A stretch of 64,000 nt of DNA. It comes from Thiodiazotropha sp040506975 (GTDB taxonomy: Bacteria > Pseudomonadota > Gammaproteobacteria > Chromatiales > Chromatiaceae). A program made the position numbers and the translations under genes. The notes below the pieces were generated by a model that saw nothing but the letters and a program-made list of their open reading frames with translations, ran no database searches and was not told the DNA's origin. The stretch covers positions 186,001-250,000 of the forward strand of contig OZ242974.1 in NCBI GenBank assembly GCA_965211775.1. The letters are read 5' to 3'. Below are positions 26,077 to 35,827 of this stretch, piece by piece; position 1 is the first letter of the stretch; each line of letters opens with the position of its first letter.

Positions 26077-26981
26077 CCATCCACAGCCGCACAAGCGACC
26101 AATCGGCGACCGCCCTGCTAATGGCGATTCCCGCCCTTGCGGGATTATTGCTCTTTATCCTCCTTCCCTTTGCCGCTGCGCTGGCGCTTGCCTTTACCGA
26201 TCTGCGCCTCGGCTCACCGCTGCCGGTAAAATTTGTCGGCTTCCACCAGTTTGTCCAGTTGTCCAACGATCCCGACTTCATACGGGCACTGCTCAACAAC
26301 CTCCTCTTCGCGGCAGTAGTGGTACCCCTGCAGACAGTGCTCGCGCTCACGCTTGCGCTTGCGCTGTTGTTGAACCAGGGTCTGCCCGGGACGGTGGCAT
26401 TCCGCACCCTCTTCTTCATGCCTGTCGTCTTTCCCATGTCCCTGGTTTCGGTTATCTGGTCGTTGATCTATGCCCCCGGCCCGGACGGGATGATGAACGC
26501 CTTTCTCGAATGGCTGAGCTTCGGCCTGTGGGAGGCCAGGGACTTCCTCCGTGATCCCTTGCTCGCCCTGCCGGGCATCATGCTGCTGTCGATCTGGCAG
26601 GGGGTGGGATTTCAGATGGTGATCCTTCTCGCCGGTCTGCAGGCGATTCCGCAATCACTCTACGAGGCCGCTGCGCTCGACGGCGCGGGGAGATGGCAAA
26701 AACATCTTCATATCACGCTGCCGCAACTGCGCAACCCCCTGATCTTCGTCATGCTCATCACCACCATTCTCGCCTTCCGTCTCTTTGATCAGGTGCAGAT
26801 CATGACCCGTGGAGGCCCCGGCAACGCGACCACAACCGTGATCTACGAAACGGTGCAGTCGGCCTTTGCCCGACAACAGGTCGCACTTGCCAGTGCCATG
26901 ACCGTGGTCTTCTTCCTGCTCGTCCTGGCCGTCACCTGGCTGCAACGCCGTTACACGCATCATGAGCGGGAATTGACATGA
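26073..26981 (+). CDS. carbohydrate ABC permease, MalF/UgpA type
   Basis: Integral membrane permease of 302 residues with six membrane segments, starting with LLMAIPALAGLLLFILLPFAAALALAF shortly after the N-terminus. The EAA loop that docks the ATPase is YEAAALDGAGRWQKHLHITLPQL (about 195-217). The start is TTG, supported by the TTGA overlap with the previous stop. It pairs with the following permease. Confidence 0.92.
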   Translation: MTIHSRTSDQSATALLMAIPALAGLLLFILLPFAAALALAFTDLRLGSPLPVKFVGFHQFVQLSNDPDFIRALLNNLLFAAVVVPLQTVLALTLALALLLNQGLPGTVAFRTLFFMPVVFPMSLVSVIWSLIYAPGPDGMMNAFLEWLSFGLWEARDFLRDPLLALPGIMLLSIWQGVGFQMVILLAGLQAIPQSLYEAAALDGAGRWQKHLHITLPQLRNPLIFVMLITTILAFRLFDQVQIMTRGGPGNATTTVIYETVQSAFARQQVALASAMTVVFFLLVLAVTWLQRRYTHHERELT

Positions 26982-27811
26982 GAGCTTCCCGCTTATCCGT
27001 CCTGCTGAGTTATCTGCTGCTTGGCGGCATGGCAGCACTGTTCATCGTGCCGTTGTTGATGATGTTCATCGGCAGCCTCAAACCGGATCAGAGCATATTG
27101 GTGGAAGGCGGTTCACTGGCTGCCTTCCTGCCAAACGATATCTCGCTGCAAAACTATGCCGACGTATTCAGGCGCAGCGATTTCCCGCGTTACTTTTTCA
27201 ACTCGTTATTCATCACCGGCTGCATCGTCAGCAGCGGACTGCTGGTCAATTCCATGGCCGCATACGCCTTCGCCCGCCTGCAGTGGCGTGGCCGGGATCT
27301 GCTCTTCAATCTGGTCTTGGCGCTGATGATCCTGCCCCTCGAGGCGATCGCCATACCTCTGTTCTACGGCGCATCCATGCTCGGCCTGCGCGACAGCTAC
27401 AGCATCCAGATAGTGCCCTTCATTGCAAACGCCTTCGCCATCTATCTCTTTTACAGCTTTTTCATCGGTATGCCGAAAGAGCTCGAAGAGGCCGCCCGTC
27501 TCGATGGCGCCTCCACCCTGCGTATCTTTTTCAGCATCATCATGCCGAATGCCAAACCGGTCTTCGCCAGTGTTGCTATTCTCACCTTTCTCACCTGGTG
27601 GGGCAGTTATCTCTGGCCGATGATGGTGACAATCGGACCCTCGGTACGCCCATTGCCGGTTGCCATCGCCAGCTTTTTCACCCTGCCGCCCCTCAACTGG
27701 GGGGATATCCTTGCCTTTGGCGTGATGATGGTGTCACCGGTACTGCTGTTGTTTGTCATCTTTCAACGCTGGTTCGTACGTGGCGTCGCCAGCTCCGCAA
27801 TCAAGGGTTGA
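26978..27811 (+). CDS. carbohydrate ABC permease, MalG/UgpE type
   Basis: Second permease, 277 residues, six membrane segments, with the EAA loop LEEAARLDGASTLRIFFSIIMP (about 168-189) and the typical proline-rich final segment. Its ATG overlaps the preceding stop as ATGA, so the two permeases are coupled. It is intact and of normal length. Confidence 0.92.
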   Translation: MRASRLSVLLSYLLLGGMAALFIVPLLMMFIGSLKPDQSILVEGGSLAAFLPNDISLQNYADVFRRSDFPRYFFNSLFITGCIVSSGLLVNSMAAYAFARLQWRGRDLLFNLVLALMILPLEAIAIPLFYGASMLGLRDSYSIQIVPFIANAFAIYLFYSFFIGMPKELEEAARLDGASTLRIFFSIIMPNAKPVFASVAILTFLTWWGSYLWPMMVTIGPSVRPLPVAIASFFTLPPLNWGDILAFGVMMVSPVLLLFVIFQRWFVRGVASSAIKG

Positions 27812-27813
27812 GC

Positions 27814-28962
27814 ATGGCGACCATCGAATTCATCAATCTCAGCAGACGCTTCGACAGCGGCATTGATGCTGTGCATGAGCTGAACCTGAGTATCGGCGAC
27901 GGAGAGTTCATGGTTCTTGTCGGCCCATCGGGATGCGGCAAGTCCACACTACTGAGAATGGCAGCGGGACTGGAGGAGATCAGTTCAGGAGAGATTCACA
28001 TCGGCGGGCGCCTGGTCAACCATATCCCGGCCCAGCAGCGGAATGTGGCTATGGTGTTCCAAAACTATGCGCTCTACCCTCACATGACGGTGCGTCGCAA
28101 CCTGGATTTTCCATTGCGCATGCAAAGGCTGTCACCCACCGAAATCGACCGTAGAGTGATGCGCATCGCAGAGATGCTCGATCTCGTCCCGCTACTCGAG
28201 CGAAAATCCAAGGCCCTGTCAGGCGGACAGCGCCAGCGGGTGGCGATGGGACGCGCCATCATAAGGAAAGCCGACCTGTTCCTGATGGATGAACCGCTTT
28301 CCAATCTCGATGCCCAATTGCGTGTACAGATCCGTTCTGAAATCGTACGCTTGCAGAGAGAACTCGCCATCACCACGCTGTATGTCACCCATGACCAGGC
28401 TGAGGCCATGACCCTGGGCCAACGCATTGCCGTCCTCAATAACGGCCGATTACAGCAAGTGGCCCAGCCACATGTTATCTATCAGCACCCCGCCAATACC
28501 TTCGTTGCGGATTTTATCGGATCTCCCGGCATGAACCTCATCCGCGGATCTTTGTACCGCAGCCAGGGAAATACTCTGCTCCAGTTGGGGCCGCTGCATC
28601 TACCGCTCCCGGAGCGGATTGTGGCGCGCCATGCCGATCTAAACTCATATTTCGGCCAGGCAATCCTGGCGGGGATACGGCCCAATGCCATCCGTATCGC
28701 TCAAGCGCAATCAGAGGTTGGCCTGGCTGCCCGGGTCACCGCGGTTGAATCGATGGGTCATGAAACCATTCTGCATCTTGCCACGGCGCTGGAGGTGACC
28801 GCTGGTGAAATTCCCGACCGAGCGGTTTCCGCAACTCAGCCTCGACCTTTGATTGCCCTGCTGCCCGGCCACCACGGATTCAGCGCCGGAGAACCGTTGT
28901 CTTTGAGTTTTGAGATCGACAACCTGTGCCTGTTCGGTCAGCAGGGCCAAGCTATCGACTGA
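27814..28962 (+). CDS. carbohydrate ABC transporter ATPase, MsmK/UgpC type
   Basis: Cytoplasmic ATPase of the importer. I start it at the ATG at 27814, two bases after the permease stop with AAGG upstream; a longer frame reading back into the permease gene is spurious. The 382-residue protein has Walker A GPSGCGKSTLLRM (about 38), the Q-loop in VFQNYALYPHMTV, signature LSGGQRQRVAMGRA (about 135), Walker B LFLMDEPLSNLD, and the H-loop in YVTHDQAEAMTLG. The C-terminal 140 residues form the MalK-like TOBE regulatory domain. GACGCC/GGCGTC can form a hairpin just after the stop (28964-28984). Confidence 0.93.
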   Translation: MATIEFINLSRRFDSGIDAVHELNLSIGDGEFMVLVGPSGCGKSTLLRMAAGLEEISSGEIHIGGRLVNHIPAQQRNVAMVFQNYALYPHMTVRRNLDFPLRMQRLSPTEIDRRVMRIAEMLDLVPLLERKSKALSGGQRQRVAMGRAIIRKADLFLMDEPLSNLDAQLRVQIRSEIVRLQRELAITTLYVTHDQAEAMTLGQRIAVLNNGRLQQVAQPHVIYQHPANTFVADFIGSPGMNLIRGSLYRSQGNTLLQLGPLHLPLPERIVARHADLNSYFGQAILAGIRPNAIRIAQAQSEVGLAARVTAVESMGHETILHLATALEVTAGEIPDRAVSATQPRPLIALLPGHHGFSAGEPLSLSFEIDNLCLFGQQGQAID

Positions 28963-29151
28963 GACGCCTGTTCAATGCGGCGTCCCAGCCTGATATGGGC
29001 CGATATCGAGTATACGGATGGAGCCGCGGCTCCTTGCCATTTCCCGGAATCAAACCCGCCATGACTTGAATGTTTCGAGTTTATGTAGGAAATTATCCCA
29101 GACTGGCGATAAACGACACACTGACCGGCAATCAGTCTGAGTGAAAATAAA

Positions 29152-29901
29152 ATGGACCACCGATCTCTTTACATAGCGATACTCTTATTCGCAGCCAACC
29201 TGTTCGGCCTTGCCAACGCAGAAGACCTACAGCGGGCGGCCGAGGAGGTGGAACGCGCGATCGAGCTTACCCCCGACATTGAAAACGGCAAAGAGGTCTA
29301 CCGTGTTTGCCTGGTCTGCCATCAACCGGAAGGCTGGGGCAGTATCAGCGGCTACTACCCGCAGATAGCCGGCCAATTGAGAAAGGTTATCATTAAGCAA
29401 CTGGCCGATATTCGCGCGCGTAACCGGGACAATCCCACAATGCTGCCATTCACCATGCTCGAACTCCTGTCACTGCAGGAGATCGCGGATGTCAGCGCCT
29501 ATATCGCCAATTTGCCCATGACCCGAAACAACGGGGTCGGCCCAGGCGCTGACCTCAAGCACGGGGAAGCGATCTACGAGGAACACTGCGCCGAATGTCA
29601 TGGCAAGCGGGCTGAAGGGATAGTGGATGAAAATATTCCCCTGCTCCAAGGGCAGCACTATCAATACCTCATGCGCCAGTTCAGGTGGATACGCGACGGA
29701 CGCAGGCGCAACGCCGACAAAAAGATGGTCAAGCAGAGCCAGAGTTTTCCATCACGCGACGTCTCCGCCGTGATGGACTATATATCCCGCTTGAAACCAG
29801 CCGAAGAGAAACTTGCACCTAAGGACTGGCGTAACCGGGACTTTCCACGCTATAGACCGAGCAGATATCAGCGCCCTTCAGCTCCCGGTTCCGATATGTG
29901 A
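29152..29901 (+). CDS. periplasmic dihaem cytochrome c
   Basis: A 249-residue protein with a cleavable signal peptide (LYIAILLFAANLFGLANA, about 5-22) and two haem c sites, CLVCH (about 53-57) and CAECH (about 144-148). Spacing and the conserved segment after each haem resemble cytochrome c4 or the two-domain c-type electron carriers. The C-terminal 30 residues are basic and Arg/Pro-rich. It probably shuttles electrons in the periplasm. No partner oxidoreductase is adjacent; the ABC importer is 189 bp upstream and a beta-CASP nuclease faces it. Confidence 0.85.
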   Translation: MDHRSLYIAILLFAANLFGLANAEDLQRAAEEVERAIELTPDIENGKEVYRVCLVCHQPEGWGSISGYYPQIAGQLRKVIIKQLADIRARNRDNPTMLPFTMLELLSLQEIADVSAYIANLPMTRNNGVGPGADLKHGEAIYEEHCAECHGKRAEGIVDENIPLLQGQHYQYLMRQFRWIRDGRRRNADKKMVKQSQSFPSRDVSAVMDYISRLKPAEEKLAPKDWRNRDFPRYRPSRYQRPSAPGSDM

Positions 29902-29946
29902 GCAGTACATCAGGGCTCAAGGCATCCGCTTTCACCCGCTCAACCG

Positions 29947-31338
29947 CTACAATTCCAGCACATCGCCCGGTTCAGGCACGGAGGCCTTGAATCCGGCTTC
30001 CGACGCCAGACTGTCGCGAAAATCCCGTTTCGACTCGGGTTCCCCGTGCACAACATGAACATGCGGATAGCTGTTTCTGAAACTGCTGAGCCATCGGGCC
30101 AGATCGTCCATATCGGCATGCGCAGAAAGACCGCCGACCGTGTGGATTTTCGCCTTGACCCGATATTCGTCGCCATGGATCCGAACCGGGGATTTGCCGT
30201 CGACCAGCGCCCTTCCCAGGGTGCCGTTGGCCTGATACCCCACAATCATGATGTGCGCCCCGGAACGGGAGATATTGTGCTTGAGATGGTGCACGATCCT
30301 GCCTCCGGTACACATGCCGCTGGCGGATATGATCATCGCACCGCTCTTGATACGGTTGATCGCCATCGACTCCTGGGGTGACTCCGTCAGCTTGAGATTC
30401 CTCAGGTGCGGCATCTCATAGATCTTCTTGCGCAGCTTGGTCGCCTCCTCGTCATAGAGGTGTGGATAGTCCCAATAGACCTTGCTTGCCCTGATCGCCA
30501 TGGGGCTGTCAAGAAACACCTGCCAACGCCCCAGTTCCCATTCATCGTAATATTTCCCCAGGTAGTAGAGGATCTCCTGACTACGCCCGATGGAAAAGGC
30601 GGGGATCAACAGGTTGCCCCTTTGATGGGCGGCCTCGCGGATGATGTCGCCGATCTCGTCGATGGTATTCTGCCGATCCCGGTGGCGCCGGTTGCCGTAT
30701 GTACTCTCGATGATCACGTGGTCCGCCTCACCTATGACCGCCGGATCGTTCAGGATGGGTGTATCGTACTGCCCCAGATCACCGCTGAAGACGATCTTCC
30801 GCTGTTTGCCTTTCTCACTCAGCCACACCTCCACACTGGTTGAACCGAGAATATGCCCCGCATCCTGAAAACGGATCGATATCCCCGGCAGGATCTCCCG
30901 CTTCTCCCTGTACTTCAGACCGACCAGGTTATCCAGTGCCTCCCGGGCATCGGCGACAGTATAGAGAGGATCGATAAACGGTTTCCCTTTGCGCTTTCTC
31001 CATTTGTTTTCATACTGCGCATCCCTCTCCTGCAGATAAGCGGAATCCTGCAGCAGGATATCGCACAGCTCCATGGTCGCGTTCTGCGCATAGATCGGCC
31101 CCTGATAACCCTGCTTGACCAACAGGGGGATCCGCCCCGAGTGGTCGATATGGCCATGACTGAGAACCACCGCGCTGATGTCACCGGGTGAGAATGGAAA
31201 GGGACGGCGATTTTTCTCCATCTCCTCCCTGCGTCCCTGTATCAGTCCGCAATCGAGTAATACCGTCTCTCCATTGGCACGGAGAATATGACAGGAACCG
31301 GTAATACCGCTGGTTGCACCATAGAATTCAATCTGCAT
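29947..31338 (-). CDS. metallo-beta-lactamase / beta-CASP nuclease
   Basis: A 463-residue cytoplasmic protein of the CPSF-like beta-CASP RNase group. The zinc motif HGHIDHSG is at about 60-67, with later ligands in AGHILGS (about 160), FSGDLGQYD (about 183) and the final VHGEPES. Beta-CASP motifs follow: SPMAIRA (about 270), SASGMCTGGRI (about 335) and SAHAD (about 400). These are typical of archaeal-like and bacterial RNA-processing or degrading enzymes, not of classical RNase J, which is longer. The RNA substrate is unknown. It is a single gene convergent with the cytochrome gene. Confidence 0.88.
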   Translation of the reverse strand: MQIEFYGATSGITGSCHILRANGETVLLDCGLIQGRREEMEKNRRPFPFSPGDISAVVLSHGHIDHSGRIPLLVKQGYQGPIYAQNATMELCDILLQDSAYLQERDAQYENKWRKRKGKPFIDPLYTVADAREALDNLVGLKYREKREILPGISIRFQDAGHILGSTSVEVWLSEKGKQRKIVFSGDLGQYDTPILNDPAVIGEADHVIIESTYGNRRHRDRQNTIDEIGDIIREAAHQRGNLLIPAFSIGRSQEILYYLGKYYDEWELGRWQVFLDSPMAIRASKVYWDYPHLYDEEATKLRKKIYEMPHLRNLKLTESPQESMAINRIKSGAMIISASGMCTGGRIVHHLKHNISRSGAHIMIVGYQANGTLGRALVDGKSPVRIHGDEYRVKAKIHTVGGLSAHADMDDLARWLSSFRNSYPHVHVVHGEPESKRDFRDSLASEAGFKASVPEPGDVLEL

Positions 31339-31379
31339 AGGGCATGTCCTTTTGAGGATCTTGTTCGATTCGACACCTT

Positions 31380-31410
31380 AGGACCGATTGGATAAGCGTT
31401 AGCAGGTCCT
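31380..31410. repeat. internally deleted relic of the MITE-like repeat
   Basis: AGGACC followed by GATTGGATAAGCGTTAGCA and GGTCCT keeps the outer six bases and one end of the 229-bp repeat, with the middle missing. It lies in the 230-bp gap upstream of the beta-CASP gene, where I see nothing else. Confidence 0.45.
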
Positions 31411-31568
31411 GGATCATATTCGCAGCTTATCACGAAGAGAGATCAAAGCACGCCATGAGCCACAAATTTAAACATTCATGTGCTCTCTCAGGGCGTATAA
31501 TCTTTATTAGAAACGCAATATGGCTTGGCTGAGGCCACTGCATCATTCAACCTTAGCGGGTAACCAAG

Positions 31569-32273
31569 ATGGCAACAGATACAGAGCAAATAGATAACCC
31601 TGCAGGTCAAAGCGGGCTTCGCGGCATCCACATTATGTGGATCGTCCTGGCAACCATTCTGGTAACCGCCGCTGTCACCTATTGGGTGGTGCGTACCTAT
31701 ATCTACGCCAAGGACTTTACCCCGGTACAACTCACCCATGCCGAGCAACAGGTACTCAACGACAAACTTAAGCAGCTGGGGTATCAGCCAGGCCCCGCTG
31801 ACCAACCCAAGCGACAGGCTCAACAGAAGGAGAGCGATCAGCAGTGGTTGAGACCAGAGCGATACGACGAGCAAGGGGCCAGGCGAGCGGTCTTTTTCAG
31901 TGAGCGGGAGCTCAATGCCATGGTGGCGAACAATCAGGAATTGGCGAGAAAGCTTGCCATCGACCTGGGTGACGATCTGGTCAGCGCCAGACTGCTGGTG
32001 CCCGTGGATAAGGACTTCCCCATCCTCGGCGGCAAGACCCTGCGGGTATCCACGGGGGTGGAGATGGCATTCCGCAACGCCAAACCGGTCGTTATCCTGA
32101 AGGGTGTCAGCATCATGGGGGTCCCCATACCCAATGCCTGGCTGGGCGGACTGAAAAACATCGACCTGATCAGCGAATTTGGCGATGAACAGGGATTCTG
32201 GGCAGGATTCGCCAAAGGCGTCGAGGATATTCGCGTCGAAGAGGGTGAGCTCAAGATCAAGCTCAAGGAGTAG
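31569..32273 (+). CDS. conserved hypothetical membrane-anchored protein
   Basis: A 234-residue protein with one N-terminal membrane segment (IMWIVLATILVTAAVTYWVV, about 22-41), so the bulk is probably periplasmic. The soluble part has a charged linker (KRQAQQKESDQQWLRPERYDEQG) and a conserved-looking core (FFSERELNAMVANNQELARKLAIDLGDDLVSARLLVPVD, about 113-150, then KTLRVSTGVEMAF and GVPIPNAWLGGLKNIDL). I have seen similar proteins in gammaproteobacteria, sometimes misnamed after arginine succinyltransferase, but know no proven function. No operon partner. Confidence 0.7.
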   Translation: MATDTEQIDNPAGQSGLRGIHIMWIVLATILVTAAVTYWVVRTYIYAKDFTPVQLTHAEQQVLNDKLKQLGYQPGPADQPKRQAQQKESDQQWLRPERYDEQGARRAVFFSERELNAMVANNQELARKLAIDLGDDLVSARLLVPVDKDFPILGGKTLRVSTGVEMAFRNAKPVVILKGVSIMGVPIPNAWLGGLKNIDLISEFGDEQGFWAGFAKGVEDIRVEEGELKIKLKE

Positions 32274-32610
32274 ACCGGCTTTCCGATATGACTTATTAAG
32301 TCTCATTGGAATGCATATATAATCAATCACCCTTCGATATTTTCTGCATAACCCTTGGCTGGTGGCGTCCAGCTGTGATCGGAACGGTGGTGAAACCGCA
32401 CCCGGTCGGTTTCCAAGAGTTTCTTCAACGACTCCCTCTGAATAGATAACAAAACAGCAGAAAGCCAACTGATGGGTTTTTATGTCTATCAGGGTGCTGT
32501 GTAGAGGTCTTGCCACAAATAAATACCAACACGGGGATCCCATACGTGTAACTGTCACACCCAATTAAGGTTCTATACTCAGCATGTTAAATGATAAAAA
32601 GGAGAATACC
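32274..32610. other. 337-bp non-coding gap upstream of the CDGSH gene
   Basis: No ORF with coding character is visible on either strand. The last 60 bases, AT-rich with AAATAAATACC, should contain the promoter for the CDGSH gene, and the AAGGAG ribosome site lies at 32599-32604. I see no RNA element. Confidence 0.5.
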
Positions 32611-33246
32611 ATGGGCAAAAAAAAGGTTTTTCTCTATACGGGCTCGGAAATCGATGTTGAATGGAACGAAATACTTTGCATTCACATAGGTGAATGCGGA
32701 TATTCAAAAGGTGAACTTTTTATTGCCGGAAGAGATCCCTGGTGTCAACCTGACCTTTCACCCCTTAGCGAAGTGAAGGAAATAGTAGAACGCTGTCCAA
32801 GTGGCGCACTGGTCTACCGGACCAAAGATGGCCGGACAACTGAAACCGCAATGCCTGAAAACACCCTGACCGTAAGTTACCAGGGCCCCTATTTTTTAAA
32901 GGGTGATTTGGTAATCGAACAATCACCCAATGATATGCCCGGCATTCAATTTCGCGCGGCGTTATGCCGCTGTGGTTTATCAAAAAACAAGCCATTCTGC
33001 GATAACAGTCATGAAGGACAATTTAAAGACTATGGTGCGGTGGGAGAAACCGGCGAGTCATTAAAGGAAACCGGCGGCAAATTAAACATTACCCCGTTAA
33101 AAGACGGTCCGCTCTTGTTATCGGGAAATGTCACGTTCAAAGCCAGTAGCGGCCGTACCGCCTGGCATGGCAACAACGCGGCCTTGTGTCGTTGTGGTGC
33201 TTCGAAAAACAAACCGTTTTGTGATGGCACACATAAAAATACCTGA
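32611..33246 (+). CDS. CDGSH iron-sulfur domain protein, C-terminus altered by IS1595
   Basis: A 211-residue iron-sulfur protein. The start at 32611 is chosen over an ATG nine codons upstream because AAGGAG lies six bases before it. An N-terminal divergent ferredoxin-like part (residues about 15-80, with CIHIGECGYS, CQPDLSP and CPSGALVYR) is followed by two CDGSH motifs: CRCGLSKNKPFCDNSH (about 113) and CRCGASKNKPFCDGTH (about 191). Each binds a 2Fe-2S cluster through three Cys and one His. The IS1595 element begins 5 bp before the stop and supplies it, so the protein ends ...GTHKNT. Without the IS it would end KNIGFKSDES, the stop being at 35874-35876. Metal-binding residues are kept, so it may still work. 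Confidence 0.87.
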   Translation: MGKKKVFLYTGSEIDVEWNEILCIHIGECGYSKGELFIAGRDPWCQPDLSPLSEVKEIVERCPSGALVYRTKDGRTTETAMPENTLTVSYQGPYFLKGDLVIEQSPNDMPGIQFRAALCRCGLSKNKPFCDNSHEGQFKDYGAVGETGESLKETGGKLNITPLKDGPLLLSGNVTFKASSGRTAWHGNNAALCRCGASKNKPFCDGTHKNT

Positions 33247-33320
33247 TTACTCATGAGGCTCAGCTATTGAGCCTGTGGTGCAAGCATAATGGAACCTACT
33301 GAATAAAAGAGGATTTCATC

Positions 33321-34259
33321 ATGCCGAGAAATACTATTCAATTTCAAAAAGGTCTTGGTTTGCACGATTTTCTGGAACAATATGGGACCGAGGATCAGTG
33401 TCGACAGGCATTGTATGATTTGCGCTGGCCGACGGGCTATGTCTGCCCTGAGTGCGGCAACACAACAGGCTGTGAACTCAAAAAGCGTCAGATATATCAA
33501 TGTCACAAGTGCCATCATCAGACTTCCCTGACCGCCGGCAGCATCTTCCATGGCACCAAGCTGCCGCTGAGAACGTGGTTTCTTGCGATCTATCTGTTGA
33601 CCCAACGCAAGAAAAGTATCTCGGCGCTGCAACTTTCCCGCGAAATCGGGGTGAACTACAATACGGCCTGGCGACTCAAGCATAAGTTGATGCAGGTGAT
33701 GATGGAACGTGAGCGTGGAAAAAAACTGGCCGGTCGCATCGAATTGGATGATGCTTATCTCGGAGGCGAGCAAGCCGGTAAGCGTGGTCGTGGGTCGCGC
33801 AACAAAATCCCTTTCGTAGCTGCTGTTGAGACGACGCGGGACGGCAGGCCCATGAAAATTCAACTGCGTCGTGTAAGGGGCTTCCGCAAACGTGAAATCG
33901 CCCGCTACGCCCGCTCCTGCTTGATGCCTGGCAGCGAAGTCTTTACCGATGGGCTTTGGTGCTTTAGTGGCGTGACAACCGCTGATTGCCATCATAACCC
34001 CGTGGTGACGGGTGGTGGGCGCCAAAGTGTCCAGTATTCGTGCTTCAAATGGGTAAACACGATGTTGGGTAATGTCAAAAACAGTCTGTTGGGTACTTTT
34101 CATGCGATTCGAGATAAACATGTGTCGCGTTATCTTGCTGAGTTCGAATATCGGTTTAACCGCCGTTTCGATTTACCCGCCATGATTGAACGATTGCTTT
34201 TTGCCGCTCTTCGCACTCCACCTATGCCATATCGCCTCTTGAGAATGGCTGAGGTTTAG
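33321..34259 (+). CDS. IS1595-family (ISXO2-like) transposase
   Basis: A 312-residue transposase. An N-terminal zinc ribbon, CPECG (about 39) and CHKCH (about 61), is followed by the ISXO2-like DDE domain with the acid residues in RIELDDAYLGGEQ, SEVFTDGLWCF and SRYLAEFEYRFNRRF. GAGG lies upstream of the ATG. The nested IS1380-B enters exactly at the stop codon (TTAG target), so the coding frame is complete. Confidence 0.93.
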   Translation: MPRNTIQFQKGLGLHDFLEQYGTEDQCRQALYDLRWPTGYVCPECGNTTGCELKKRQIYQCHKCHHQTSLTAGSIFHGTKLPLRTWFLAIYLLTQRKKSISALQLSREIGVNYNTAWRLKHKLMQVMMERERGKKLAGRIELDDAYLGGEQAGKRGRGSRNKIPFVAAVETTRDGRPMKIQLRRVRGFRKREIARYARSCLMPGSEVFTDGLWCFSGVTTADCHHNPVVTGGGRQSVQYSCFKWVNTMLGNVKNSLLGTFHAIRDKHVSRYLAEFEYRFNRRFDLPAMIERLLFAALRTPPMPYRLLRMAEV

Positions 34260-35827
34260 CCCCAATATTTCACGCATTAAAAAGGCAAAATCCTGATACT
34301 TCGATATAATTCAGTTGCTTACACTGTAATCGAAAGGATTTTGCCTGTGACAAACTGTACCCAGACTGCCTTTGATTTTCCAGCCCTAAAACGCCGTAAG
34401 GTTCAAGCCGAGTTTTCCGGTGGCGATATCACCTCGGACGGCGGCGTGTTGCTGCTGCGTGAGATCGACAGGCGTCTGGGATTGCTCGAGGCGGTTGATG
34501 CGGTCATCCCCGACCCGCGAGATCCCCGCTATATTGAACACAGCCAGTTGAGCCTGTTGCGCCAGCGAGTCTATGGGCTCTGCCTGGGTTATGAAGATCT
34601 GAACGACCATCAGACACTACGCACCGACCCGGCCCTACAGAGCTCGATCGAACGCGAGGAGGTACTGGGCAGCCAGTCGACACTTTGTCGGCTGGAGAAC
34701 CGGGTCGATCGCCGGGTTGCCGTTGATGTCCACAACCTACTGCTCGAGCAGTTCATTGCCTCATATGATGCACCACCCGATGAGCTGATCCTGGATTTCG
34801 ACGCCACGGATGATCCGGTGCATGGCCGCCAGGAAGGCCGCTTCTTTCACGGCTACTACGATCACTACTGCTTCCTGCCCCTGTATGTCTTTTGTGGCGA
34901 TCAACTGCTGGTGAGTTATCTGCGGCCCAGCCGGATCGATGCGCCCAAGCATGCCTGGGCGATTCTGGCGCTGTTGGTCAAACGCCTGCGCCGGGCTTGG
35001 CCTGAAGTGCGTATCATCTTTCGGGGCGATAGCGGCTTTTGCCGTCACCACATGCTCAGCTGGTGCGAGCGCAACGCTGTGGGCTATATCGTGGGCATCG
35101 CCAAGAATGACGCCTTGCTGCGGTGTATCCGTGAGCCCATGCAGTGGGTTGAGGAACTGGCGAAGCGAACCGGCATGAAGATGCGGGAATTCTTTCAGTT
35201 TCACTATGCCGCCAGCACCTGGAAGACGCGTCGCAAGGTGATCGCCAAACTGGAGGTCACCGACAAGGGGCCAAATCCACGCTTCATCGTCACCAACCTG
35301 GCCGGCGACAAACAGCGCCTTTACGATGACCTCTACTGCGCCCGTGGTGACATGGAGAACCGAATCAAGGAGCAGCAACTGGGGCTGTTCGCCGATCGCA
35401 CCAGCGCGCATTACTGGTGGGCCAATCAGTTTCGCCTACTGCTGTCCAGTCTGGCCTATGTGCTGATGGAGGCCATCCGGCGCCTCGCGCTGAAGGGCAC
35501 GGAACTGGCGCGTGCACAGATGACCACGATCCGGCTCAAACTGTTCAAGATCGGGGCGGTCATCATTCGCAACACGCGACGGATCCGCTTCCTGCTCTCC
35601 AGCACCTATCCCTATCAGGCGCTGTTTTTCCAGGTGGCGGCACGACTCAAGCCGGGATAGCCCGGCAGAGTGCTGCCCCGGCACGTTGATCAACAATGGG
35701 GGTAAGGGGGAGTCTGCCCGGAGGGTGGAAAATCAGGGCTTGATAGAGGTTTGGTTCCCAGTGAGGGCAAACCATCCAAGCTTGGCCATATCACCGGCTA
35801 AATTTAAAGACGGATGAAACATGCGGG
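34260..35827 (+). mobile_element. IS1380-B copy 1, inserted in IS1595 copy 1
   Basis: A 1568-bp element with ends CCCCAATATTTCACGC and, inverted, CCCGCATGTTTCATCC. Target duplication TTAG at 34256-34259 and 35828-35831; the intact IS1595 copies show a single TTAG here. It is a relative of IS1380-A with the same gene order but diverged sequence. Confidence 0.93.
34347..35660 (+). CDS. IS1380-family transposase (type B)
   Basis: A 437-residue DDE transposase from a GTG start with AAAGGA eight bases upstream; a TTG two codons before is possible. The catalytic segments are LILDFDATDDPVHG, IFRGDSGFCRHHM and DMENRIKEQQLGLFADRTS. It is clearly homologous to type A yet distinct throughout, so two separate IS1380 lineages are active in this genome. 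Confidence 0.93.
   Translation: MTNCTQTAFDFPALKRRKVQAEFSGGDITSDGGVLLLREIDRRLGLLEAVDAVIPDPRDPRYIEHSQLSLLRQRVYGLCLGYEDLNDHQTLRTDPALQSSIEREEVLGSQSTLCRLENRVDRRVAVDVHNLLLEQFIASYDAPPDELILDFDATDDPVHGRQEGRFFHGYYDHYCFLPLYVFCGDQLLVSYLRPSRIDAPKHAWAILALLVKRLRRAWPEVRIIFRGDSGFCRHHMLSWCERNAVGYIVGIAKNDALLRCIREPMQWVEELAKRTGMKMREFFQFHYAASTWKTRRKVIAKLEVTDKGPNPRFIVTNLAGDKQRLYDDLYCARGDMENRIKEQQLGLFADRTSAHYWWANQFRLLLSSLAYVLMEAIRRLALKGTELARAQMTTIRLKLFKIGAVIIRNTRRIRFLLSSTYPYQALFFQVAARLKPG

Noticed and set aside
27283..28962. A 559-codon ABC ATPase with a long N-terminal extension
   Set aside because: The first 177 codons are the wrong frame of the permease gene; the MATIEF start at 27814 has a ribosome site and matches the family.
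31488..32564. A 358-codon minus-strand ORF opposite the membrane-anchored hypothetical protein
   Set aside because: The plus-strand frame has a membrane segment and a conserved-looking core; the antisense frame has neither.
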